Origin: a virus
DNA: 64,000 nucleotides
IMG/VR virus record: IMGVR_UViG_3300042446_001440
Coordinates: 16,170 to 80,169 of that record
Strand: one strand, 5' to 3'
Position 1 is the first letter of the stretch; each line of letters begins with the position of its first letter. Under the pieces are notes generated by a model that was given only the letters and a program-made list of their open reading frames with translations, made no database searches and was not told the DNA's origin. This document shows positions 57,058 through 63,768 of this stretch, in pieces. Position numbers and translations under genes: made by a program.

Positions 57058-57294
57058 ATGAAAGTAAAAACACTAAGAAATTATTTAATAGGATTACCAG
57101 AAGAGTTCGACGAATTCTTTGTGAAAATGACAAAGCACGAATTTCCAAAAAATGATTCACTAAAGAGATCTGTAGAGAATATTCACGGTACCATAGCAAG
57201 ATTAGAAACAAAAGAAGTATTCCTATTGGATGAAGCAGGGTCGGACTTTTTTAATAGTGTAAGTAATGACGACTACCAAAATAAAATTATATGA
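57058..57294 (+). CDS. Hypothetical protein (78 aa)
   Basis: TLRNYLIGLPEEFDEFFVKMTKHE begins a small alpha/beta protein, and its stop overlaps the next start (ATGA). It is distantly reminiscent of the protein at 59025 (a query/limit-type fold), without firm evidence. Confidence 0.45.
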   Translation: MKVKTLRNYLIGLPEEFDEFFVKMTKHEFPKNDSLKRSVENIHGTIARLETKEVFLLDEAGSDFFNSVSNDDYQNKII

Positions 57295-57524
57295 AAGCAA
57301 TATTAGAATTCAACCTACCTGAAGATAAACAGGACTTTACAGTAGCAACAAATGGACTTAATTTTTGGCATGTGTTATATGACTTAGATCAATCGTTAAG
57401 ATCTAAGACCAAATATGCTCCTGATGACCTACCTCAAGATAAGTATGATGCATACGAGGAGATTAGGGACGAGCTTCATGAGCTTCTGTCAAATCATAAT
57501 GTCAATCTTGATATGGTTAGTTAA
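57291..57524 (+). CDS. Hypothetical protein (77 aa)
   Basis: ILEFNLPEDKQDFTVATNGLNFWHVLYDLDQSLRSKTKY is the pattern of a small phage family often found in accessory regions. The function is unknown. Confidence 0.55.
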   Translation: MKAILEFNLPEDKQDFTVATNGLNFWHVLYDLDQSLRSKTKYAPDDLPQDKYDAYEEIRDELHELLSNHNVNLDMVS

Positions 57525-57535
57525 AATTAAATAAT

Positions 57536-57868
57536 ATGGAAAAATATAAAAGTGACTACAAGAAACCAAAGTGGACGTTTAACTTCTATAAGAACTATAG
57601 ATTTGTATTGATTCCTGAAAAGCGGATAGTAAAAAAAGTATTGTGGAAAGATAAATTCGATTCACCACGATGCGAAGTACCACCATATATTAGAATTGAG
57701 TGGTTGTGGTTTGGATTTTATGCTGAGCAAGGAAATGATGAGCAGTGGGAACAGTGGTTATGGGTTCATATATACCATGATGGTAATGTAGATAGAGCAA
57801 AGAAAGAATGGGAATGGATTGATGGAATAACTAAAAAGTCTACTTGGGACGACACATTTGGAAAATGA
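57536..57868 (+). CDS. Hypothetical protein (110 aa)
   Basis: Trp/Tyr-rich, with YIRIEWLWFGFYAEQGNDEQWEQWLWVHIYHDG, it looks like a beta-rich domain. Its stop overlaps the next start (ATGA). Confidence 0.5.
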   Translation: MEKYKSDYKKPKWTFNFYKNYRFVLIPEKRIVKKVLWKDKFDSPRCEVPPYIRIEWLWFGFYAEQGNDEQWEQWLWVHIYHDGNVDRAKKEWEWIDGITKKSTWDDTFGK

Positions 57869-57972
57869 TTAAAATAATATACTTAATATTTCAGCTAGCA
57901 GTAGCATCATCCATACCTTTATTATTATTATGGGTAGCAATTAAAATATCTGACAAAACAAATAAGTCATGA
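57865..57972 (+). CDS. Tiny membrane peptide (35 aa)
   Basis: IIYLIFQLAVASSIPLLLLWVAIKI is a single hydrophobic helix with a short basic tail. It is fully overlapped at its ends by flanking genes (ATGA at both sides). Confidence 0.4.
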   Translation: MIKIIYLIFQLAVASSIPLLLLWVAIKISDKTNKS

Positions 57973-58184
57973 AAACAGCAATGGAACTAGCACTAGCTAG
58001 AATAGAGTTAATGAAGGATATAAGTCCAGATAGTATACATTGGAAAATGTTTAAAGATAATTATATTCAACAAGAAGAGCAACAGATTCAAAATGCTTAT
58101 TGGGTAGCATATAAAGAAGGTCAGTATAGTGGTGATAGAACAGCAGAAGAATATTATAAAGAAACGTTTAAAGATAATATATGA
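57969..58184 (+). CDS. Hypothetical protein (71 aa)
   Basis: It has a helical N-terminus and a YKEGQYSGDRTAEEYYKETF C-terminus. It is coupled to both neighbours. The function is unknown. Confidence 0.45.
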   Translation: MKTAMELALARIELMKDISPDSIHWKMFKDNYIQQEEQQIQNAYWVAYKEGQYSGDRTAEEYYKETFKDNI

Positions 58185-58438
58185 ATTACATTTACTACGC
58201 ATGCTATGCATCAGATAAAGGTTCAATAGCAGCATCAAACACACTTGAAGGACTATTTGAAATAGTAGATGACCATATGGGAGCTACTGATCAATATGGA
58301 CACTCAGGAATAAGAACTAAATACGAACCTCATTATAGTAAGTACCCTTCATCAAACGAACTAGAAGGAATTATAACCTATCAAACACCAGATGAAGAAA
58401 GGGTGAGTGTTTATATAGTTGACTTTAATCAAAAATAA
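58181..58438 (+). CDS. Hypothetical protein (85 aa)
   Basis: It starts at an ATG overlapping the previous stop. IYYACYASDKGSIAASNTLEGLFEIVDDH suggests a small alpha/beta domain. The function is unknown. Confidence 0.45.
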   Translation: MNYIYYACYASDKGSIAASNTLEGLFEIVDDHMGATDQYGHSGIRTKYEPHYSKYPSSNELEGIITYQTPDEERVSVYIVDFNQK

Positions 58439-58439
58439 T

Positions 58440-58649
58440 ATGACACCCAAAAAAATAGCAGAAAAATTATATTGTAAGTATATAGATGCAATGCCACACC
58501 CAGAACATTCAAATATAGCAACTTATGTTATTGCAAAAAGATGTTCTTTAATTGCAATAGATGAGGTATTAAAATTTTCAAAAGCACATGGGTTTATTGG
58601 ATTAACAGAAGAATATAAACAAGTTAAAAAAGAAATAGAAAAATTATGA
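58440..58649 (+). CDS. Hypothetical protein (69 aa)
   Basis: I start at ATG 58440 (MTPKKIAEKLYCKYIDAM), one base after the previous stop, rather than upstream. It is helical and soluble, and its stop overlaps the next start. Confidence 0.5.
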   Translation: MTPKKIAEKLYCKYIDAMPHPEHSNIATYVIAKRCSLIAIDEVLKFSKAHGFIGLTEEYKQVKKEIEKL

Positions 58650-59047
58650 AACCAATACACAAATTTAATGGAGGCAACGGAGCTACATTATGCCACAGAT
58701 GTAATAGAATAATTTCTATAGGACTAACTGATGATCTATATTGTATAGAACATGGTGGAATGAAAAGAGGATATAAGTACTATATAACACGTCACGATGG
58801 ATTAAGTAAAAGTGGTAATGATATAAAATGGGTTGAATGGAATGAAGATAGCTCATTTAAAGATAAATTTGATACTATAGCCGTTGGTCGTAGTATGGTA
58901 TTAGATTTCAGTATGGGTAATTTCAAATGGATGACAACTCAAGTAACAGAGGTTTTGGAAAGCACAGCAACTTATATTAAATTTAAAACGAAAAATAGCG
59001 AATACGAACTTTATATTATAGAACATGACAGCAAAACAACTAATTGA
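58646..59047 (+). CDS. Hypothetical protein with N-terminal zinc motif (133 aa)
   Basis: LCHRCNR and DLYCIEHGG form a Cys/His zinc-binding start. The rest is beta-rich (SMVLDFSMGNFKWMTTQVTEVL). The function is unknown. Confidence 0.5.
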   Translation: MKPIHKFNGGNGATLCHRCNRIISIGLTDDLYCIEHGGMKRGYKYYITRHDGLSKSGNDIKWVEWNEDSSFKDKFDTIAVGRSMVLDFSMGNFKWMTTQVTEVLESTATYIKFKTKNSEYELYIIEHDSKTTN

Positions 59048-59249
59048 GACACTACAACAAATTGATCCCGAAACAAGAATATTTGTTGCAGGATATGAAG
59101 GTGGGTATGATGATCTTGTTACTGTGTCTGAAATTAAAGATATAGCATTAGATGTTCATGCTGAGTGGTATTATGGTGATCATGAAGATGCCGACCATTC
59201 ATATTATAAAGTAGAAGGTAAAACAATAGTTAAAGGTATAGTATTATGA
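59025..59249 (+). CDS. Hypothetical protein (74 aa)
   Basis: TAKQLIETLQQIDPETRIFVAGYEGGYDDLVTVSEI follows a short phage family pattern (a small alpha/beta domain). It overlaps both neighbours. The function is unknown. Confidence 0.5.
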   Translation: MTAKQLIETLQQIDPETRIFVAGYEGGYDDLVTVSEIKDIALDVHAEWYYGDHEDADHSYYKVEGKTIVKGIVL

Positions 59250-59686
59250 GTTATTCAAGATGGAGTACATCCGTTTGGTATACATTTTGGGCAGCAACAA
59301 CTGATCTAAGCTACAAATGGCCTACTAATGAATTAAAACGTTCTCAAGTATTTGAGATATGTGATATGCCATCATTTCGACTTACATATGGTGAATTACA
59401 AGATAAGGGAATGACTAGTATTTTAGAAGAGATAAATACATTTTACAATAAAGACCATTCAGGTAATATATTTGCTGGATTTGTAGATGGAGTATCTACT
59501 TACGAGCCTATGAACTACGTAGCTAAAGAACCAAATATATTAGAAATGTTAGAACTAACAGAATATATAAGAAGATGGGAGGCAGATGTGGATGATCACT
59601 TTAAATTCATTAACTTTATAAAGTATGAATGGTATTATCCACTCAAAAATAAATGTTATGAAAAAAGTAAAGCAAAAAGACGTTAA
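59246..59686 (+). CDS. Hypothetical protein (146 aa)
   Basis: Aromatic-rich, with WSTSVWYTFWAATTDLSYKW at the start and a basic end (NKCYEKSKAKRR). It has no motif. It overlaps the next gene by 29 nt. Confidence 0.5.
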   Translation: MSYSRWSTSVWYTFWAATTDLSYKWPTNELKRSQVFEICDMPSFRLTYGELQDKGMTSILEEINTFYNKDHSGNIFAGFVDGVSTYEPMNYVAKEPNILEMLELTEYIRRWEADVDDHFKFINFIKYEWYYPLKNKCYEKSKAKRR

Positions 59687-59864
59687 ACGAGAATGGTTTA
59701 TTGTAATGAATTCTGATTTAGAATATTTTGCTGGATTAATGTATGGTGGAGAGATAGTTTGGTGTAGTGATTACAAAGAAGCAAAACCACTAGATGACGA
59801 ACGCAAATTCGTAACATTAAAGAATATGTGTTTTGGCAATGAACTAATCTTAGATTACATTTAA
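59658..59864 (+). CDS. Hypothetical protein (68 aa)
   Basis: I prefer ATG 59658 (MKKVKQKDVKREWFIV) to an upstream ATG inside the previous gene. It is a small beta-rich protein. The function is unknown. Confidence 0.45.
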   Translation: MKKVKQKDVKREWFIVMNSDLEYFAGLMYGGEIVWCSDYKEAKPLDDERKFVTLKNMCFGNELILDYI

Positions 59865-59874
59865 ATAATAAGTT

Positions 59875-60063
59875 ATGACTCCAGTTTACCCAAAGGAAAA
59901 TCTTGAATATAGAGAAAGAGTATTAGAGCGCTTTCGTAAATTAGTTAAAGATACAAGATGGGATACTTGTGAAGATAAAATATCACCACGTGGACGTAAA
60001 CCAAAAAAATTCGTTCGCATTGAAACTAAACCTCGATCATCAGAAAAATATAATTGGTTATGA
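59875..60063 (+). CDS. Small basic hypothetical protein (62 aa)
   Basis: RERVLERFRKLVKDTRWDTCEDKISPRGRKPKKFVRIE is strongly basic and may bind nucleic acid. Its stop overlaps the next start (ATGA). Confidence 0.45.
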   Translation: MTPVYPKENLEYRERVLERFRKLVKDTRWDTCEDKISPRGRKPKKFVRIETKPRSSEKYNWL

Positions 60064-60302
60064 CAACACAACTTAGTTTATTCCCCGAAATGGAATCTAA
60101 TTCTAATAAGTACACATCAGTAAATGATACGTACTTTGGATTTGAATTGTTTGAAGAAATATTAGCGGCTATTAATGAACGAAACAGCGTTACAGAAGAT
60201 AACATGTTTAGAGCAGGCGTTGGTTCTGCTGATGCAGCTGTTAGACGAATTAGAGAAGAATATTACCACGCAATTTTAATATCGGCAAATGGAGGATTAT
60301 AA
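60060..60302 (+). CDS. Hypothetical protein (80 aa)
   Basis: The ATG at 60060 is chosen over the upstream in-frame TTG. It begins TTQLSLFPEMESN, where QLSLFP resembles a clamp-binding QxxLxxF peptide. The middle has a helix-turn-helix-like DAAVRRIREEYYHAI. It may be a clamp-associated regulator, which is speculative. Confidence 0.45.
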   Translation: MTTQLSLFPEMESNSNKYTSVNDTYFGFELFEEILAAINERNSVTEDNMFRAGVGSADAAVRRIREEYYHAILISANGGL

Positions 60303-60384
60303 TAACGATAAATTAACTAATATCCTTATTTTAATAATTGGTATTGGTTTGATTATAGCGTCTTTGTACAGTGTATTGACGTAA
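60289..60384 (+). CDS. Tiny membrane peptide (31 aa)
   Basis: MEDYNNDKLTNILILIIGIG leads into a single membrane helix. It overlaps the previous gene's last 14 nt. It is supported only by frame and spacing. Confidence 0.35.
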   Translation: MEDYNNDKLTNILILIIGIGLIIASLYSVLT

Positions 60385-60393
60385 TATATTTAT
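60385..60393 (+). promoter_or_regulatory. TATATTTAT with TTTG upstream of the nuclease gene
   Basis: TTTG lies 18 nt upstream of TATATTTAT, and the start codon follows 4 nt later, so the transcript would be nearly leaderless or start further upstream. Confidence 0.35.
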
Positions 60394-60397
60394 AGGT

Positions 60398-61030
60398 ATG
60401 AAATACCTACTACCACTGTTATTGTTGTTTTGCATCAATACTTACGCTCAAGATACTATTACATTAGTACATAAGTCATATAGAACTACATTCAGTAAAT
60501 CAAAACATTATCCAGTTAAGGTAGAGTGGTGGTTAACTAGAGCAATGTTAAGTTGCCCTGTTAAAATAAAACGTACAGATAGATTCGTAGCTGATCCTCA
60601 GCTACCAAATGAAACAAATATACAAAAAGATTATGATGGTAATGGATTGGATCGTGGGCATAACTTTAATGCTGCTGATGGTGCCTGTGATCAGACGTCG
60701 ATGGTAGAGTCATTTTATTTTTCAAATATGACGGCTCAATATCCTTCATTGAATAGGGGTGATTGGAAAGCATTAGAATCAATGACACGTGAATATGCAC
60801 TTAAAGATGATTCAATTCATGTGTGGTGTGGCTCAATAGGTGTAGCTAAGAAGATTGGAACAACATCAGTACCAACTGAATGTTGGAAAGTATTATACTT
60901 TGTTAAAACTAAAGAATGGATGGCATTTTTATTCTCAAATACACCTACTAAACCAACAGGTATCCATTCACACGAGGTAACAGTTGAAATAATAGAGAAA
61001 CTAACAGGCTTTAAGTTTAAGGCAAAATAA
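60398..61030 (+). CDS. Secreted DNA/RNA non-specific endonuclease (210 aa)
   Basis: MKYLLPLLLLFCINTYAQ is a signal peptide. DRGHNFNAAD is the DRGH active site of the NucA/beta-beta-alpha-Me family, followed by FYFSNMTAQYPSLNRGDWKALE carrying the metal Asn and conserved PxLN..W pattern. It would be exported to the periplasm or medium and degrade DNA/RNA, perhaps for nucleotide scavenging or to destroy incoming competitor DNA. Confidence 0.85.
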   Translation: MKYLLPLLLLFCINTYAQDTITLVHKSYRTTFSKSKHYPVKVEWWLTRAMLSCPVKIKRTDRFVADPQLPNETNIQKDYDGNGLDRGHNFNAADGACDQTSMVESFYFSNMTAQYPSLNRGDWKALESMTREYALKDDSIHVWCGSIGVAKKIGTTSVPTECWKVLYFVKTKEWMAFLFSNTPTKPTGIHSHEVTVEIIEKLTGFKFKAK

Positions 61031-61044
61031 AAGTCATACATTTA
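61021..61044 (+). promoter_or_regulatory. Putative phage promoter (GGCAAA-N10-TACATTTA)
   Basis: GGCAAA begins within the last codons of the nuclease gene, and TACATTTA lies at 61037-61044, before the gene at 61070. The spacing is exactly 10 nt. Confidence 0.5.
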
Positions 61045-61069
61045 CTACGAACCAAAAAATAAATAAAAT

Positions 61070-61255
61070 ATGGCTATTCAAACGAAAGATCAAGCGCAAG
61101 GAAAAGTAGACAAAAAGTTAGATAGAGTTTTAAATAAGCCAAAAAAGTATGTCCCATTGATGGAACGTAACTTCAACGACTTAACTACATTAGCAGAACA
61201 ATTTGAGTGGTTAAAGCGTAAGCAACGAATAAAAGATAGAAACGCGGCACAATAA
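61070..61255 (+). CDS. Small basic hypothetical protein (61 aa)
   Basis: Lys/Arg-rich and helical (KVDKKLDRVLNKPKKYVPLMERN), probably nucleic-acid binding. It is monocistronic between promoter-like sites. The function is unknown. Confidence 0.5.
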   Translation: MAIQTKDQAQGKVDKKLDRVLNKPKKYVPLMERNFNDLTTLAEQFEWLKRKQRIKDRNAAQ

Positions 61256-61285
61256 TATTCGTACATTCATCTAAATTAAAAACGT

Positions 61286-61480
61286 ATGACAAATAATATT
61301 GAATTAGATATGAAATGTCTTCAAATAGAAGATTTAGTTAGAGGAATGGTAATGTGTGGTTGCGATGATCTTGAAAAGTTAGTAGCTGCTGTCGATACAC
61401 ATTATACACCAACTAACGAATTTGAAATGGAAATGTATAGCGAAGCTATTATATACGGCAAATTAGGTGTTTTAAACTAA
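61286..61480 (+). CDS. Hypothetical protein (64 aa)
   Basis: An acidic helical protein (NNIELDMKCLQIEDLVRGMVMCG). It is preceded by TACATTCA at about 61264 without GGCAAA. The function is unknown. Confidence 0.45.
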   Translation: MTNNIELDMKCLQIEDLVRGMVMCGCDDLEKLVAAVDTHYTPTNEFEMEMYSEAIIYGKLGVLN

Positions 61481-61487
61481 TTTGGGA

Positions 61488-61511
61488 GGCAAAGTAATAC
61501 TCGTACATTCA
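61488..61511 (+). promoter_or_regulatory. Putative phage promoter (TTTG, GGCAAA-N10-TACATTCA)
   Basis: TTTG (61481) is 19 nt before TACATTCA (61504-61511), and GGCAAA (61488) has the 10-nt spacing. This is the best full match, driving the DUF932-like gene. Confidence 0.6.
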
Positions 61512-61547
61512 ACGTATTAAATAATTAAAAAACCAAATAAATAAGTT

Positions 61548-62339
61548 ATGACAAACGAATTAAGCACAACATCAATGATGACTAGCACTAGTTACTCATT
61601 AGAGCAAATCAGAGAAATTGCTCCCTCTGTATTTACAGAAACCAAAGCAGCCCATTTAACAGACAAGTACATTCAAACCCCAACATCACGTGTTGTAGAG
61701 GATTTAATGGCACTAGGATGGGAAGTAACTAAAGCGCAAGAAGTTAAAGCGCGTAAAGGTAAAGGATTCCAAAAACACCTTGTTGTATTCCGTAACCCGG
61801 ATATTATGATTAAGGGTAAAGGGGGTGATGATGCATTTCCACAAATCCTATTAACAAATAGTCATGATGGTAAAGCAGCATTTAATTTCAGAGTAGGTAT
61901 TTTCAGATTAGTATGTAGTAATGGATTAGTAATTAGCGATGCTGATTTTAGTAATGTATCTATTCGTCATATGAATTATACATTCGAAACACTACAAACC
62001 AAAATTGGAGAAGTAATTGCTAAGTTACCTGGTTTAGTTGCTAAGATTAATTTATTCAAATCAACTCAGCTAAGTGAAACAGCAATGATTGAATTTGCTA
62101 CTAAAGCAATAGCATTGAGAAATAAAGAAACGGTTAATATAATGGAAGTGTTACGAGCTGATAGGGATGCTGATATGGGAGATGATTTATGGTCAGTATT
62201 TAATCGTGTTCAAGAGAAGATTATTAACGGTGGTTATGGTTACGGACGTAAGAGTCGTAAGGCAAGATCAATTAAGAACTTCCAACAAGATATTAAGTTA
62301 AATGAAGAACTATTTGAATTAGCTGATACTTACCTATAA
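61548..62339 (+). CDS. DUF932-like phage protein (263 aa)
   Basis: The KYIQTPTSRVVEDLMALGW and FRVGIFRLVCSNGLVI region (about 110-135) matches the DUF932/phage-plasmid-like family (often annotated TIGR03299), abundant in phages but of unknown function. It is monocistronic between two promoter-like elements, suggesting early, strong expression. Confidence 0.7.
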   Translation: MTNELSTTSMMTSTSYSLEQIREIAPSVFTETKAAHLTDKYIQTPTSRVVEDLMALGWEVTKAQEVKARKGKGFQKHLVVFRNPDIMIKGKGGDDAFPQILLTNSHDGKAAFNFRVGIFRLVCSNGLVISDADFSNVSIRHMNYTFETLQTKIGEVIAKLPGLVAKINLFKSTQLSETAMIEFATKAIALRNKETVNIMEVLRADRDADMGDDLWSVFNRVQEKIINGGYGYGRKSRKARSIKNFQQDIKLNEELFELADTYL

Positions 62340-62346
62340 GTAAAAT

Positions 62347-62376
62347 GGGGGAGGCAAAACCTCCCCCTTACATTCA
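62347..62376 (+). promoter_or_regulatory. Hairpin merged with a putative phage promoter
   Basis: GGGGGAGG-CAAAA-CCTCCCCC (62347-62367) is a perfect 8-bp stem containing GGCAAA, and TACATTCA begins 10 nt after that GGCAAA (62369-62376). The element could end the upstream transcript and start the next. Confidence 0.5.
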
Positions 62377-62397
62377 CGTTAACCAAATAAATAAGTT

Positions 62398-62934
62398 ATG
62401 ATAAAAACGTTAGTAATTCACCCTAAGGATTCAAGTACAGATTTCCTAAAACCAATATATCAACATCTTACTGACGCAACGATCCTTACAGGAGGTAAAA
62501 CTAAAGATGAAGTAAGAGAATTAATTGAACAACACGATAAAATAATTATGTTAGGACATGGTTCACCAAGTGGTTTATTTAGTTGTGGTCAATTTGGAAT
62601 GGACGGAATGATTATCGATCGAAGTATGGTTGCAGCGTTAGGTAATAAGAAAAATAACATATACATTTGGTGTAATGCAGATCGATTTGTTAATATGTAT
62701 TACTTAAAAGGATTTTATACAGGTATGTTTATATCTGAATATAGCGAAGCATCATATTGTGGAGTATCATCATTCAAGGGTGAAGTAGAACAATCAAATG
62801 CTTTATTTGCAGATATAGTAGGCCAATCTATATTAATGGAAGCTAAAAATATACAAGCTAACACAAAGCTGTTGTATCACATTAAGAATAGTGGAGTCAA
62901 CAAATACAATAATGATAGATTATATTATAGATAA
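62398..62934 (+). CDS. Possible caspase-fold (clan CD) protein (178 aa)
   Basis: DKIIMLGHGSPSGLFS places a His-Gly after a hydrophobic strand, and KNNIYIWCNADRF places a Cys after the next strand. These match the HG...C dyad spacing of clan CD peptidases (caspase/CHAT-like). The rest is alpha/beta. No homology is certain; it may instead be a non-peptidase with a similar fold. It is a strongly promoted single gene between phage promoter motifs. Confidence 0.45.
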   Translation: MIKTLVIHPKDSSTDFLKPIYQHLTDATILTGGKTKDEVRELIEQHDKIIMLGHGSPSGLFSCGQFGMDGMIIDRSMVAALGNKKNNIYIWCNADRFVNMYYLKGFYTGMFISEYSEASYCGVSSFKGEVEQSNALFADIVGQSILMEAKNIQANTKLLYHIKNSGVNKYNNDRLYYR

Positions 62935-62947
62935 GTAAAAAATAAAT

Positions 62948-63253
62948 ATGGCCCCTAAGAAAAAAGAAAATGATATTTTTATGGGAGATGGACAACATCT
63001 AAACATCCAATCCTCTCAACATCTTCAAACATTTAATTCATTAAAATTGTTTACAGTTGAAGATGGTGCTATTGAACTAAATATAGAGATAAAAGCTGAT
63101 TTTAGTAAGATACCCTCTAAATATCAAGAGGTATTTTTGAATATGTTTTCATCAAAGTATGTAGGTACAGTATCATTTGGTGACAATCCATTTAGCGCTT
63201 GTCAACCACTTAAAAAACGCAGATGGTATCAGTTTTGGCGTTCTATAAAATAG
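62948..63253 (+). CDS. Hypothetical protein (101 aa)
   Basis: Gln/Ser-rich start (NIQSSQHLQTFNSLKLFTVED) and a basic Trp-rich end (KKRRWYQFWRSIK). It follows the possible peptidase gene by 13 nt. The function is unknown. Confidence 0.45.
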   Translation: MAPKKKENDIFMGDGQHLNIQSSQHLQTFNSLKLFTVEDGAIELNIEIKADFSKIPSKYQEVFLNMFSSKYVGTVSFGDNPFSACQPLKKRRWYQFWRSIK

Positions 63254-63280
63254 TATAATATTTATAAAAAATAAAAATAA

Positions 63281-63451
63281 ATGGCATCAGCACAAGTAGA
63301 AATGAAAGTAATTAGTGTGTTATTAGATGAAGCGATGGATAGTGGATTGGAAGTAGAAGTAATATATTCAGCTCTTAAAGTAATGAGAGAAGACGACGCA
63401 ATCACCCCAGCACAAGCATTTCAATACGCAATGGACGAGTGGGTTAAGTAA
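63281..63451 (+). CDS. Small hypothetical protein (56 aa)
   Basis: MASAQVEMKVISVLLDEAMD begins an acidic helical protein. An ATAATATTTAT box lies 15 nt upstream. The function is unknown. Confidence 0.5.
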   Translation: MASAQVEMKVISVLLDEAMDSGLEVEVIYSALKVMREDDAITPAQAFQYAMDEWVK

Positions 63452-63482
63452 ATACATAAGCACTCATCATACAAACACTAAA

Positions 63483-63513
63483 GTGGCTAGGCAAAATTGC
63501 TTAGCTACCTTTA
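63483..63513 (+). promoter_or_regulatory. Hairpin merged with a putative phage promoter
   Basis: GTGGCTAGGC/GCTTAGCTAC (10 bp, two G-U pairs) contains GGCAAA at 63490, and TACCTTTA (63506-63513) begins after 10 nt. It has the same hairpin-plus-promoter design as at 62347, before the gene at 63535. Confidence 0.5.
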
Positions 63514-63534
63514 TGTTAACCAAATAAATAAGTT

Positions 63535-63723
63535 ATGAGTGTAAAATTAATGCAAACCGAAACAACATTTCATGTTGAGTATAATGGAGAAGAATATTCC
63601 ATTACCATATTAGAAGATGGTGTTATAGGTTATACGAACTATGACGTGTTTGATGACCAAGGTCAATTAGTAGATGAAGATTTAGAAGCAATACTTATTG
63701 CTTATTTAGAAGAGCATTTGTAA
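63535..63723 (+). CDS. Small acidic hypothetical protein (62 aa)
   Basis: A beta-rich start (ETTFHVEYNGEEYSITILEDG) and acidic end. It shares the GTTAACCAAATAAATAAGTT leader with the genes at 62398 and 63769. The function is unknown. Confidence 0.5.
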   Translation: MSVKLMQTETTFHVEYNGEEYSITILEDGVIGYTNYDVFDDQGQLVDEDLEAILIAYLEEHL

Positions 63724-63747
63724 GGCAAAGTAATGATTGTACATTCA
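63724..63747 (+). promoter_or_regulatory. Putative phage promoter (TTTG, GGCAAA-N10-TACATTCA)
   Basis: TTTG (63717) is 19 nt before TACATTCA (63740-63747), and GGCAAA (63724) sits 10 nt before it. Only ~22 nt separate it from the start at 63769. Confidence 0.6.
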
Positions 63748-63768
63748 CGTTAACCAAATAAATAAGTT

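Noticed and set aside
7895-60393. T4-type late promoters (TATAAATA)
   Set aside because: The recurrent box on the coding strand is TATATTTAT. TATAAATA-like matches mostly arise on the opposite strand, and no minus-strand genes exist to use them.
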